Part shown: positions 1-6,662 of the stretch, piece by piece | Layout of the letters: each line of letters starts with the position of its first letter | Numbering within the stretch: position 1 is the stretch's first letter | Position numbers and translations under genes: made by a program | The notes under the pieces: model-generated | What the model was told of the DNA's origin: nothing | Databases searched by the model: none | What the model saw: the letters and a program-made list of their open reading frames with translations, nothing else | Origin: Candidatus Woesearchaeota archaeon | GTDB taxonomy: Archaea; Nanobdellota; Nanobdellia; Woesearchaeales; 21-14-0-10-32-9 | Direction: 5' to 3' | Length of the DNA: 64,000 bases | Assembly: GCA_020854775.1 (NCBI GenBank) | Contig: JAHKLZ010000002.1 | Span: 1-64,000 of the forward strand

Positions 1-777
1 TATTAAACTAGTTGTTGTTGTCCAAAAATCCCCGTTAACTAGAGTGGTGGGTGTCAAACCGTGTGGTAAATTCAAATAAGCAGAATCAGTTATTGACGCA
101 GGCAAATTTAATTTCCCTGTGAGTGTTCCTCCACTTAAAGGCAAATGACCTGTTTGCGAATAAGTGTAAGCCGTATTCCAATTCGTACTGGTTCCTCCTG
201 TCGCGGTGATTGTTCCGTTAACGTCTAGTTCGGTTCCCGGATTTGTTTTTCCTATACCTACGTTTCCGTTGTTTAGTAGTATTAGTTTTGTGTCGTTTTC
301 TGTTAGGTCTCCTGCTGTTGTTTTTGTTATGATTGAGAAGTTGCTTCCTGTTCCCCAACTACTTCCTATTACTACTCTCGTGTTTGGTGTTCCTGGGTCA
401 CTGTACATTATTCTGTTTCTTGCTGCGTTTAGAATTATGTTTGTTCCCACGCTGTCTATTGTTTCGTAACTGTTTATTTGTAAACTAGATGTGGGTGTGT
501 TTGTTCCGATGCCGAGTCTAGAATTGGTGTTGTCCCAGAATAAGTTGTTGTTTCCACTTACTGTGGGTGGCGTCGTGGTCCAGAACGTGATTTGTCCTGG
601 TTGTACGTCTCCTTCGTGGTATAGTCCGCTGACTGAGTCTAGTACTTCTGTTAGTGGTTTCCATTCAGCGTTTCCTTGATTATCTGTGGAGGTTAATACT
701 CTATTTTCTTCAGGGGTTCCACCTTCTATTTTTATTTTATCTTCAAATACGGCTGGCAGATTAAATCTTAGTTTCAA
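1..777 (-). CDS. Partial tail-fibre-like surface protein (C-terminus outside window)
   Basis: An uninterrupted reading frame of 259 codons enters from the left edge on the minus strand and begins at a TTG at 777-775, preceded by an AGAGGG Shine-Dalgarno-like run; there is no nearer ATG in frame. The protein reads like the distal part of caudoviral tail fibres: it has units of the type NVGIGxxxPxxxLDVNGT (two copies, the first shorter), followed by a LPLSGGTLTGKLNLP segment. This layout precedes an intramolecular chaperone (peptidase S74) domain in many phage fibres, but that part would lie left of the window. No signal peptide is visible. In archaea such proteins occur in proviruses and as cell-surface proteins; which applies here cannot be decided. 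Family recognition is by motif only. Confidence 0.7.
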   Translation of the reverse strand, partial: MKLRFNLPAVFEDKIKIEGGTPEENRVLTSTDNQGNAEWKPLTEVLDSVSGLYHEGDVQPGQITFWTTTPPTVSGNNNLFWDNTNSRLGIGTNTPTSSLQINSYETIDSVGTNIILNAARNRIMYSDPGTPNTRVVIGSSWGTGSNFSIITKTTAGDLTENDTKLILLNNGNVGIGKTNPGTELDVNGTITATGGTSTNWNTAYTYSQTGHLPLSGGTLTGKLNLPASITDSAYLNLPHGLTPTTLVNGDFWTTTTSLI

Positions 778-902
778 ATTTGTTTCCCTCTTCTTTTTTT
801 AGTTTGTTTTTTTTCTTTTATATTTTTTTCTTATTTTTTTGTGTTTTTGTGTTTTTTTCGTCTTTAAAAAAAAAGAATTTGTTGTTTTTTGATGTCATTT
901 GA
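778..902. other. T-rich intergenic region between divergent genes
   Basis: About 125 bases between the minus-strand fibre-like gene and the plus-strand RHH gene. It consists of long T runs on the plus strand, which on the minus strand form the A-rich upstream region and AGAGGG ribosome-binding site of the fibre-like gene. No open frame or repeat of note is seen. Confidence 0.5.
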
Positions 903-914
903 TAACATTTATAT
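903..914 (+). promoter_or_regulatory. TATA box of the RHH gene at 939
   Basis: The string AACATTTATATA lies about 25-36 bases before the ATG at 939, so the transcript is expected to be leaderless or nearly so. The same core recurs, in the right orientation, ahead of several other genes here (for example minus-strand promoters near 5553, 19985 and 57221), suggesting it is the local BRE/TATA consensus. Confidence 0.6.
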
Positions 915-938
915 ATTTGTTTTGTTTTTGTTTTATTT

Positions 939-1166
939 ATGGCTAATAAATTAATAAGTTTGAGGATTCCTGACACTTTATTAAATGAAACAAATAAGTT
1001 TGTTAAAGAACAAGGCTTTTCTAGTGTTCAAGAATTTATTAGGTTGGCTTTGCGTGAAAAAATTGATAGGACTAAGAAAAAAAAATTGTTTGAGCAAAGT
1101 AAGCTTAGTGAACTAGAAAAAGTTAAGATTCGTGCTGATTTGGAAGAATATATTAATATTGAATAA
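939..1166 (+). CDS. Ribbon-helix-helix (CopG/Arc-like) DNA-binding protein
   Basis: This 75-aa protein opens with a beta strand (LISLRIPDTLL) followed by two helices with a turn (FVKEQGFSSVQEFIRLALREK), the standard ribbon-helix-helix layout, and ends with a charged helical tail rich in Lys and Glu. RHH proteins dimerise and insert a two-stranded sheet into the major groove. The ATG start follows a TATA box by about 25 bases. It is monocistronic and sits directly upstream of tRNA-Trp. No antitoxin partner is adjacent, so it may be a simple regulator; its target is unknown. Confidence 0.75.
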   Translation: MANKLISLRIPDTLLNETNKFVKEQGFSSVQEFIRLALREKIDRTKKKKLFEQSKLSELEKVKIRADLEEYINIE

Positions 1167-1173
1167 AAAAAAC

Positions 1174-1190
1174 TTTTTTAAACTCTTCTA
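1174..1190 (+). promoter_or_regulatory. Probable promoter of tRNA-Trp
   Basis: A TTTTTTAAACT stretch lies 20-30 bases before the first base of the mature tRNA, the expected distance for an archaeal TATA box. No other candidate lies between the RHH stop codon and the tRNA. Confidence 0.45.
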
Positions 1191-1206
1191 TAATCTTGTT
1201 TTATGC

Positions 1207-1344
1207 GGGGGCGTAGTTTAACCTGGCTAGAATAGCCGGCTCCAGTGCTTTGGAGCGATGAGTCGAAAGACGATGATTAATGTTACGGTATGAATTAGAA
1301 GTGAGAGATACCGGCCGATGGGGGTTCAAATCCCTCCGTCCCCA
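1207..1344 (+). tRNA. tRNA-Trp (CCA) with a 64-nt intron
   Basis: The acceptor stem GGGGGCG (1207-1213) pairs with CGTCCCC (1337-1343), followed by discriminator A1344. A D arm, the anticodon stem GCCGG/CCGGC (1235-1239 with 1311-1315) and a T arm with loop TTCAAAT (1325-1331) complete the cloverleaf. The anticodon loop reads C-T-CCA-G then, after the interruption, A1310, giving anticodon CCA at 1242-1244. The intron is therefore about 1246-1309, at the canonical 37/38 site of archaeal tRNA introns. Intron bases TGGAGC (1251-1256) are complementary to the anticodon region GCTCCA (1239-1244), as expected for a splicing-competent fold. Exact splice sites are inferred. The 3' CCA is not encoded. 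Confidence 0.9.
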
Positions 1345-1378
1345 CTTTCTTTTTTGTTTATTGGTATTGTTGTTTGTT

Positions 1379-1462
1379 AGGGGATTTGAACATGCTCAAA
1401 AACTTTCAGTTTTTGGCACCTCTTAATTTCGTTCGAGGAATCCCTTCGTCCTCACTTTCTTT
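1379..1462 (+). other. Structured element with a partial copy of the tRNA-Trp 3' end
   Basis: The sequence can fold as a three-way junction: P1 1379-1386 with 1439-1446 (8 bp), P2 1394-1404 with 1408-1417 (10 bp with a bulged T) and P3 1419-1422 with 1435-1438. Its tail, roughly 1438-1462, repeats the tRNA-Trp 3' end and downstream flank (about 1328-1352) with only two or three differences, and its left arm GGGATTTGAAC is the inverse complement of the tRNA T arm. It is not itself a functional tRNA, since no cloverleaf fits on either strand. It could be a small RNA, a tRNA-derived relic, or the scar of an element that integrated at the tRNA 3' end. Confidence 0.4.
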
Positions 1463-1488
1463 CTGCTTTTTTTTAATACACAACAAAA

Positions 1489-1543
1489 GTTATATGTTAT
1501 AACCAAAATATTTAAATAAGTCTTATTGGTTATATATTATAAC
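1489..1543 (+). promoter_or_regulatory. Promoter with flanking 18-bp inverted repeat (operator) of the HEPN-MNT pair
   Basis: GTTATATGTTATAACCAA (1489-1506) and TTGGTTATATATTATAAC (1526-1543) are inverse complements at 16 of 18 positions. The 19-base spacer contains the TATA box ATATTTAAATA (about 1508-1518). The right arm ends immediately before the ATG at 1544, so the operator covers both TATA box and start site. This is the arrangement expected for autoregulation by a toxin-antitoxin complex. Confidence 0.65.
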
Positions 1544-1879
1544 ATGGTTTTGAAGAATCAAATTTTAGTATTTAAAAAATCAGCAGATACTTTGTTTAAA
1601 CAGAAAGATTATACTAGTGCTACAATTCTTTATTTTAAAACTTGGTTTGTTTTGCAAGATTTTATTTTAAAAGAAAAAATAGGGGAATCTCCTAAAGATC
1701 ATAATGTTCGTTTTAGAATGTTGGAATCTTATTTTCCTAAAACATATATTGAATTAGATAAAGAATTTTCAACTTATAGAGATACATATTCTAAAATAAC
1801 TGATTTTGAAACTTGTAAGAGAATAAAACAAAAGGTGGAAAAAGAAATTGATACATACAAAATTAGTAAAGATTTGTAA
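1544..1879 (+). CDS. HEPN-domain protein (putative toxin of a HEPN-MNT pair)
   Basis: A 111-aa, almost entirely helical protein. The N-terminal part (KKSADTLFKQKDYTSATILY) is typical of HEPN domains that sit beside minimal nucleotidyltransferases: residues around AxxLFxxxDYxxA are a hallmark of this group. A full R-x4-6-H ribonuclease motif is not clear; HNVR occurs near residue 56, so catalytic activity as an RNase is uncertain. The ATG at 1544 is preferred over an upstream TTG at 1526, because the operator arm and TATA spacing put the transcript start at about 1540. It overlaps the next gene by 32 bases, indicating translational coupling. Codon use is less T/G-biased than that of its neighbours, which hints at recent acquisition. 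Confidence 0.7.
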   Translation: MVLKNQILVFKKSADTLFKQKDYTSATILYFKTWFVLQDFILKEKIGESPKDHNVRFRMLESYFPKTYIELDKEFSTYRDTYSKITDFETCKRIKQKVEKEIDTYKISKDL

Positions 1880-2438
1880 ATCTTATAAAAAAGTTAAAGA
1901 TTTAGACGACATTATTTTATTTGGATCTTTAATGAGGGGTAAAAAAAATCCTGAGGACGTAGATATTCTTTTAGTTTTTAAAAATAAAGTATCTAAAGAT
2001 TTAGAGTATGATTTAAGGAAAAATTTGGAAAAAATAATAGTTAATGTTTCTTTATTATCTAAAACTAAGATTCAATTAATCGACGAGTTTTTTGAGGCCA
2101 GAGAAGGTGTTTTTTTCGAGGGTTATAGTTTGTTTAGAGAAAAATTTATTGCGGAAGAGCGAGGTTTTAAATCTTTTGGTTTATTTATTTATCAAACTAA
2201 GAATTTGTCTAATTCTAAAAAAACTAATTTTTATTATGTTTTAAATGGTAGACGTTCAAATAAAGGCATGATTGAAGAGTTAGAAGCTATTAAGTTATCT
2301 AATAATTTATTATTGGTTGAATTAGGTTTCATTGAACAAACAAAAGAATTTCTTGATTTTTGGACAGATTACACTTATGTGCCAGTCATGATGCCTTTAC
2401 GTCTTGCTCATAAAAAATTTTTAGAACTAAATTTTTAA
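1848..2438 (+). CDS. Minimal nucleotidyltransferase (MNT) with C-terminal extension, putative antitoxin
   Basis: The motif GSLMRGKKNPEDVDILLV near residue 26 is the GS-x9-DxD signature of polymerase-beta-like minimal nucleotidyltransferases. In characterised HEPN-MNT pairs the MNT enzyme AMPylates and silences the HEPN toxin. The protein is 196 aa, longer than the usual 100-150 aa, with a C-terminal part rich in aromatic residues (YVLNGRRSNKGMIEELEA onward) that I cannot assign. The start is TTG at 1848, inside the HEPN gene, with AAGGTGG as ribosome-binding site; an in-frame ATG would cut off the N-terminal helix. The pair forms a small operon under the inverted-repeat operator. Confidence 0.75.
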   Translation: MIHTKLVKICKSYKKVKDLDDIILFGSLMRGKKNPEDVDILLVFKNKVSKDLEYDLRKNLEKIIVNVSLLSKTKIQLIDEFFEAREGVFFEGYSLFREKFIAEERGFKSFGLFIYQTKNLSNSKKTNFYYVLNGRRSNKGMIEELEAIKLSNNLLLVELGFIEQTKEFLDFWTDYTYVPVMMPLRLAHKKFLELNF

Positions 2439-2474
2439 CACATTTTTTATATTCTTATTTTTTTCTTGTTGTTT

Positions 2475-3068
2475 ATGAAGAAAGATCTTGTTCTTGATGA
2501 TTTGCGAAAAGCTAAACAAGAATTAGCAGATAAATCTGATGAAGAGTTAGAAGAAGAACATCAAAGTAGTATTCTTTTTAAAAGAATTGTTAATGTGTTG
2601 GTTGCTTCTTTTCTTGTTTTGTTAATGCTTTCTTTTTTGTATCTTGGTTCTCCTGTTTATAGTTACATTTTTGGTTTGGCTGGTTCTTCTAGAATTGATG
2701 ATTTTAACACAGTCGTTTTTAGGAATGAAGTAATTGTTTCTTTTGATGATGAGACTTTGTTTTTTCTTCAAGAATTATATAATCCTTTAGGTGATGAAAG
2801 GGCTGTTTGTTTGCTAGGGGAAGTTAAAGGTAATGAATACTTCGTTGAAGGTTATTATAAGCCTAGGGTTTTTGAAAGAGCTTGGAATTATGTGTCTCAC
2901 GCTCCTTGTTCTGATGACACAATTATCATGTTGCACACTCATCCTTTTAAGAGGTGCGCGCCTTCTAGTACTGACAAGAACACTCTTAGAAATACTAAAT
3001 TTGTTAATCCTAACATCATCATGTTGGTGATGTGTGGTGCTGAAAGATTCTCGGCTGTTATTGATTAG
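2475..3068 (+). CDS. Membrane-anchored JAMM/MPN-type metalloprotease
   Basis: The 197-aa product has a charged cytoplasmic N-terminus, one membrane segment (about 37-58) and an outer domain with the full JAMM signature: Glu116 in LLGEVKG, then His154-x-His156 followed after ten residues by Asp167, with Ser164 in the SxxD position. JAMM enzymes bind zinc through the two His and Asp and cleave isopeptide or peptide bonds. Archaeal members are normally soluble desampylases. Here the catalytic domain would face outside if the N-terminus is inside, so the substrate is probably an envelope protein. ATG at 2475 is chosen over TTG at 2466. The gene overlaps the 3' end of the convergent primase gene by 11 bases. 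Confidence 0.75.
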   Translation: MKKDLVLDDLRKAKQELADKSDEELEEEHQSSILFKRIVNVLVASFLVLLMLSFLYLGSPVYSYIFGLAGSSRIDDFNTVVFRNEVIVSFDDETLFFLQELYNPLGDERAVCLLGEVKGNEYFVEGYYKPRVFERAWNYVSHAPCSDDTIIMLHTHPFKRCAPSSTDKNTLRNTKFVNPNIIMLVMCGAERFSAVID

Positions 3069-4437
3069 TTTTTTTTATTTTTTCTCTGTATTTTCGTCTC
3101 ATTTCTTTTTGTTCTTCTGTTAATTTAGGTCTGCCTTTTGATTTTTGTTCCGTGTTCATTTTTTGTTTTAGTACTGCGTATTGTAAGGGGTTTCTAATTC
3201 TTGAACAAAAATTATCTGGTGTGCATATTCTTAGGTCTTCGTAGTATGACTTACAATTATGAGGGGGTATTGCTTCTTTTTGTTTTCTTAATTGTGATAA
3301 TTGTCCTTTTAAGTATACTTCTCTTAGTGGCTCAGGATTTTTTATATTCCAGTCTTTTATTTTTTGTTCAATCGCGTCAAATTCCCAGTTTACTCCTTTG
3401 AAAAAATTTATCATTGTGAACAAAGTTCTTTTTTTTCCATCTTCTAATCCTCGTAACGCGTTTTTCATGCATGGCGGAAATAAATCTTCAGGCACTGCTT
3501 TTTCTGGTAAATCAAAATGTTTTTTTTCCGTGTTTTGTATTGGTTCTTTTGGGTGCGTGTCGAACGCGTTTATTATTAGTGTGCTTGCTTCTCCTTTCTT
3601 AACGTTTTTTCTTTCTAAGAATGGCACGTCGAACTTCACGTTTTCTGGTTTGGCTTCCTCTTTTGAAAATTTTAATATTCTATCAATGCTTACAGGCACG
3701 CTTACTAGTTCTGATTTTTCATGGAATGAATAAGGCATTCTGTATAAGTGTCTTGGAGCTATAAGGACTGTGTCTATTTCTAAGAATGATTCAACGTCTA
3801 ACATTCTTATTTCTTCGTTGTTTTCTTTTCTTATTTGTATTAATTTATTTATTGGTATGTTTGTTCTTTTTGACACATTATTTATGTCTTTTTTTTCGAA
3901 TTTCATTATTGCTTTTTCGAGTTTTGGTTTTAATATATCTCGTAAATAATAAGCGATTCTTCTTGGCGCGTCAGGAAATAATTCTTTTGTTGGCTTATTA
4001 TTTACTGTTTCTGGGAATGCTTCAAAAGGTACCGCTAAGTGGAATCCTTTGTTTCCTGAGAATTTACACGTAACACTATTAATTTCGTGTTCTTTAAGTA
4101 TTTTTATTAATAAGTGCGCAGCTATTTTGCTGTACGCGAAATGATAACAATCTATGTCTAGGATTAAATCCCATCCTTTTCTTATCGCGTTAAGCTCTGT
4201 TGCTCTCATATCGCTGCTTATGCTTAAAGGATTAGTCCATAGTTCTTCTGAGCAGTGAAAACTTGTCGCTTTCTTTTTTGCTAGTTCTAATATGTCTGCT
4301 TCATAAAATAATGCATCAGGTCTTTTTCCAAAAAAATCTTTGAAGTGTATTGCGACTTCTTTATCTTTTGCTTGTTCTAATATTGCTTTTCTTACTTCGA
4401 TTCTCTTATAGAATTTAAGTGTTTTTGATAAGAACAT
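3058..4437 (-). CDS. priS: Fused DNA primase: PriS catalytic core plus PriL-like Fe-S domain
   Basis: A 459-aa archaeo-eukaryotic primase. The catalytic part carries the metal-binding DxD (Asp94, Asp96 in LILDIDC), the nucleotide-binding SGNKGFH motif (127-133) and a third acidic site near Asp222 before the APRHLYRMP strand. After a linker, residues about 320-425 match the C-terminal [4Fe-4S] domain of the large subunit, with four candidate ligands Cys323, Cys395, Cys405 and Cys411 and the terminal RNPLQYAV. The N-terminal body of PriL is missing, so one chain combines both activities, as in Nanoarchaeum equitans and other DPANN. A basic tail (429-459) may bind DNA. The gene synthesises RNA/DNA primers for replication. 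It is transcribed alone from a minus-strand promoter in 4438-4484. Confidence 0.85.
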   Translation of the reverse strand: MFLSKTLKFYKRIEVRKAILEQAKDKEVAIHFKDFFGKRPDALFYEADILELAKKKATSFHCSEELWTNPLSISSDMRATELNAIRKGWDLILDIDCYHFAYSKIAAHLLIKILKEHEINSVTCKFSGNKGFHLAVPFEAFPETVNNKPTKELFPDAPRRIAYYLRDILKPKLEKAIMKFEKKDINNVSKRTNIPINKLIQIRKENNEEIRMLDVESFLEIDTVLIAPRHLYRMPYSFHEKSELVSVPVSIDRILKFSKEEAKPENVKFDVPFLERKNVKKGEASTLIINAFDTHPKEPIQNTEKKHFDLPEKAVPEDLFPPCMKNALRGLEDGKKRTLFTMINFFKGVNWEFDAIEQKIKDWNIKNPEPLREVYLKGQLSQLRKQKEAIPPHNCKSYYEDLRICTPDNFCSRIRNPLQYAVLKQKMNTEQKSKGRPKLTEEQKEMRRKYREKIKKTNQ

Positions 4438-4484
4438 ATTGTTTATTATTATTGATTACTATAAAAATCTTATTAAATTTTTGT

Positions 4485-4994
4485 TTATACTTCTCCGAAC
4501 CTAGTCATGTTTAAGAAACTCTTTATTTCTCGTCTTATTTTGTCTTTATCACTGATTAGTGTTTCTTCGTATCTGTCTGTATATGATTTGTATATGAATT
4601 TGTCCATTAATGTTTTTAGAAAGAAATAGAAGGGTGTTCCACTCCAATGACCTTCATAATCAGTTACTACGAAAGTGTCAAATGTGAATTTCGCATTTCC
4701 TTTCATCAGTGTTATTTTTACGCCGTCTTGATTAATAGTTGTTTCTTTTAGTTTTGATAGTACCGCGTTTATTCTTATTTCTATTTTTACGTAGTCTGAT
4801 ATTTTTTTGTAAGGGTGAAGTTTAAGAGTTATTTGTTTTCCATCTTCGTACACTTCTTCGAAGTTCCATTTTTCGAATTTGTCATATCCGTGCTCTTTGA
4901 ACCATTTATCTATTAATCTGTAAAGTCCTTTAACATCTATTAATCCTTTGTATGAAAAAGATTCTCCGAATGTTAAATTTCTGTATTCAGTCAT
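4485..4994 (-). CDS. Conserved hypothetical protein, paralogue of the adjacent gene
   Basis: A 169-aa soluble protein with no signal peptide or membrane segment. It is homologous along its whole length to the product of 5005-5514: both start with a GLYRLIDKWFKE-like helix, continue with alternating strands and the pattern DYEGHWSG/DYQGKFKG near the middle, then a helix ending in YxDRYEETL or YVDRLYYDL and a charged C-terminal helix. The fold looks alpha-beta; I do not recognise the family. A TGAGGC ribosome-binding site precedes the ATG. It lies 10 bases after the paralogue's stop, so the two are co-transcribed; the shared promoter is at about 5553. Confidence 0.7.
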   Translation of the reverse strand: MTEYRNLTFGESFSYKGLIDVKGLYRLIDKWFKEHGYDKFEKWNFEEVYEDGKQITLKLHPYKKISDYVKIEIRINAVLSKLKETTINQDGVKITLMKGNAKFTFDTFVVTDYEGHWSGTPFYFFLKTLMDKFIYKSYTDRYEETLISDKDKIRREIKSFLNMTRFGEV

Positions 4995-5004
4995 TTTTTT
5001 TGCC

Positions 5005-5514
5005 TCAGTAAGCGTTGCTCGCTGTTTCCATATAGACTTTCTCCTTAATTAATGTTTGCAAAGTGTACAAATCATAGTATAGTCTGTCTACATATTTTAT
5101 GTCGTAATAATTTTTAAGTATTCTTTTTACTAATAATTCTAGGAAGTACTCAGTTATGTTTCCTTTAAATTTTCCTTGATAATCATAAGTGACTTGGCCT
5201 GATATTTTTACGAAGAATTGTCCATTGTTTACTTTTCTTTTATTCCCCATGTATTCTGCTTCGAATTCTTTTACTCCGTAGAATTTTCCGTCAACTTCGA
5301 CGTTGAATTTTACGAAGTCATTTATTTTTACTTCTGCGCGCATTTCTACTTCTAATTCGTTTCCGTAATCCGCGACTTTGTCTTTGTATCTTTTTTCATC
5401 ATAATCATATTCTCTTTCTTTGAACCAATGTCTTAATCCTTTGTAAATAGCGTCTAAATCATATATTCCTTTATGACGTACTTCTATTGTTGGAATTGGT
5501 TCGCTTATGCTTAT
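5005..5514 (-). CDS. Conserved hypothetical protein, paralogue of the adjacent gene, apparent ATA start
   Basis: The obvious ATG at 5343 would give only 112 aa and lose a segment (VRHKGIYDLDAIYKGLRHWF) that aligns with the N-terminus of the downstream paralogue. The frame stays open to an in-frame TAA at 5517-5515. The only initiator-like codon after it at the right place is ATA at 5514-5512, preceded by GGTGAT (5524-5519). From this ATA the gene is 510 bases, the same length as its paralogue. So either ATA is used as start, or an ATG has mutated and the protein is shortened. Function unknown; see the paralogue for the shared features. Confidence 0.6.
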   Translation of the reverse strand: MSISEPIPTIEVRHKGIYDLDAIYKGLRHWFKEREYDYDEKRYKDKVADYGNELEVEMRAEVKINDFVKFNVEVDGKFYGVKEFEAEYMGNKRKVNNGQFFVKISGQVTYDYQGKFKGNITEYFLELLVKRILKNYYDIKYVDRLYYDLYTLQTLIKEKVYMETASNAY

Positions 5515-5552
5515 TTAAATCACCTTTTTTATTCTTAATTTATCAGAGCGAA

Positions 5553-5562
5553 CTTATAAATG
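5553..5562 (-). promoter_or_regulatory. TATA box of the paralogue pair
   Basis: Minus-strand CATTTATAAG, preceded by GAAGAAA, sits about 39 bases before the ATA start at 5514, leaving a short leader that includes the GGTGAT ribosome-binding site. It matches the AACATTTATA core seen at other promoters here. Confidence 0.55.
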
Positions 5563-5590
5563 TTTCTTCTTTTGTTTTTTTTTTCACTAA

Positions 5591-5601
5591 TTATTTATAA
5601 T
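5591..5601 (+). promoter_or_regulatory. TATA box of dph2
   Basis: TTATTTATAAT lies 22-32 bases before the ATG at 5623, so the dph2 transcript is probably leaderless. It is divergent from the promoter at 5553. Confidence 0.5.
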
Positions 5602-5622
5602 AATTAATATTTCTTTGTTTTT

Positions 5623-6615
5623 ATGTACAAGGAAAGATTATTGGTGGAATTGAAAAAATTAAAGAGTTCTTTATCAAGTGATGATAAGCCTGTGGCTGTT
5701 CAGCTCCCTGAGGGGTTGAAGCAGTATTCTACTCTTGTGTTGGATGAATTGTGTGATTTTGATCCTGTTTTATTTGTTGATCCTATGTATGGTGCGTGTG
5801 ATTTAAGAGATGAGGAAGCTAAGAAGTTTGGTTGTAATTTGTTGATTCATTTTGGTCATGCTTTTATGGGCAAGCCTAAGATTAAGACTTTGTTTGTTCA
5901 TGTTTCTTATTTGTTTAATGATGAAGAATTATTTTTTTTGGTTGATGAAGTTAAAAAATTAAATTTAGGTTCTGTTAATCTCGTTACTACTATTAATTTT
6001 TTGGATGAAATTCCTAGAATTAAGGATGAATTAAAAAAAATAGGTGTTGTTGTTCTTGATTCTAAGAGTTCTAGTCACGTAACTAATAATCATGTTCTTG
6101 GTTGTGATTCTTCTACGATTGTTGATGTTGGTGAGCCTGTTGTTTTTGTTGGTGATGGTGATTTTCATCCTAATAATCTTGGTTTTGTTCATAAAAACGT
6201 TGATGTTTTTGTTATTGATCCTGTTCATAGAAAATCTAAGAAATTAGTTATTAGTGATTTGTTTATTAAGCAGAGGTACGCGTTGGTTGCTAAGGCTAAG
6301 TCTTGTAATTCTTTTGGTATATTTGTTAGTGGTAAGCAAGGTCAGTTTCGTTTAAGATTTGCTAGGTTTATTAAGGATAAATTAGAGAAGCTTGGTAAGA
6401 AGGCTTACATTTTTGGTTGTGATTATGTTAATGAGGATTACGTTGAGGGTGTTAGTGTTGATTGTTATGTTAATACTGCTTGTCCTAGGATTGCGTATGA
6501 TGATCATGCTAATTTTAGGAAGCCTATTATTACTCCTCAAGAAGTTTTCTTGTTGGAAGATATTCATAATGAATTAAAAATTGATCAGATTCATGAATTA
6601 GAGGATTTTTATTAG
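5623..6615 (+). CDS. dph2: Diphthamide biosynthesis enzyme Dph2 (3-amino-3-carboxypropyl transferase)
   Basis: A 330-aa protein of the Dph1/Dph2 family, which uses a [4Fe-4S] cluster to cleave S-adenosylmethionine and transfer the aminocarboxypropyl group to a histidine of elongation factor 2, the first step of diphthamide formation. The three cluster ligands of archaeal Dph2 are visible, one per domain: Cys59 in YGACDLRDEEA, Cys161 in HVLGCDSS and Cys287 in YVNTACPRIAYDD. The N-terminal VAVQLPEGLKQY is also characteristic. Length is normal for the archaeal homodimeric enzyme. The gene stands alone, followed by the HerA-like ATPase with its own promoter. Confidence 0.92.
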   Translation: MYKERLLVELKKLKSSLSSDDKPVAVQLPEGLKQYSTLVLDELCDFDPVLFVDPMYGACDLRDEEAKKFGCNLLIHFGHAFMGKPKIKTLFVHVSYLFNDEELFFLVDEVKKLNLGSVNLVTTINFLDEIPRIKDELKKIGVVVLDSKSSSHVTNNHVLGCDSSTIVDVGEPVVFVGDGDFHPNNLGFVHKNVDVFVIDPVHRKSKKLVISDLFIKQRYALVAKAKSCNSFGIFVSGKQGQFRLRFARFIKDKLEKLGKKAYIFGCDYVNEDYVEGVSVDCYVNTACPRIAYDDHANFRKPIITPQEVFLLEDIHNELKIDQIHELEDFY

Positions 6616-6627
6616 TTTGTTTCACCA

Positions 6628-6638
6628 AAAATATTTAA
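6628..6638 (+). promoter_or_regulatory. TATA box of the HerA-like ATPase gene
   Basis: AAATATTTAAG lies about 25-35 bases before the ATG at 6663, consistent with a leaderless transcript. Confidence 0.5.
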
Positions 6639-6662
6639 GTAAGCTTTGTAATTCTTGTTTGT

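Noticed and set aside
206-679. Two plus-strand open frames over the left edge
   Set aside because: They are antisense to a continuous minus-strand frame with clear tail-fibre-like repeats; their Ser/Val-rich translation is what the T-rich plus strand produces.
1379-1462. Second tRNA gene
   Set aside because: The T-arm-like and 3'-end-like pieces do not combine into a cloverleaf on either strand; stems do not pair at the T arm.
5005-5343. 112-aa gene starting at the first ATG
   Set aside because: It would lose the N-terminal third that aligns with the tandem paralogue. The full-length frame equals the paralogue in length.
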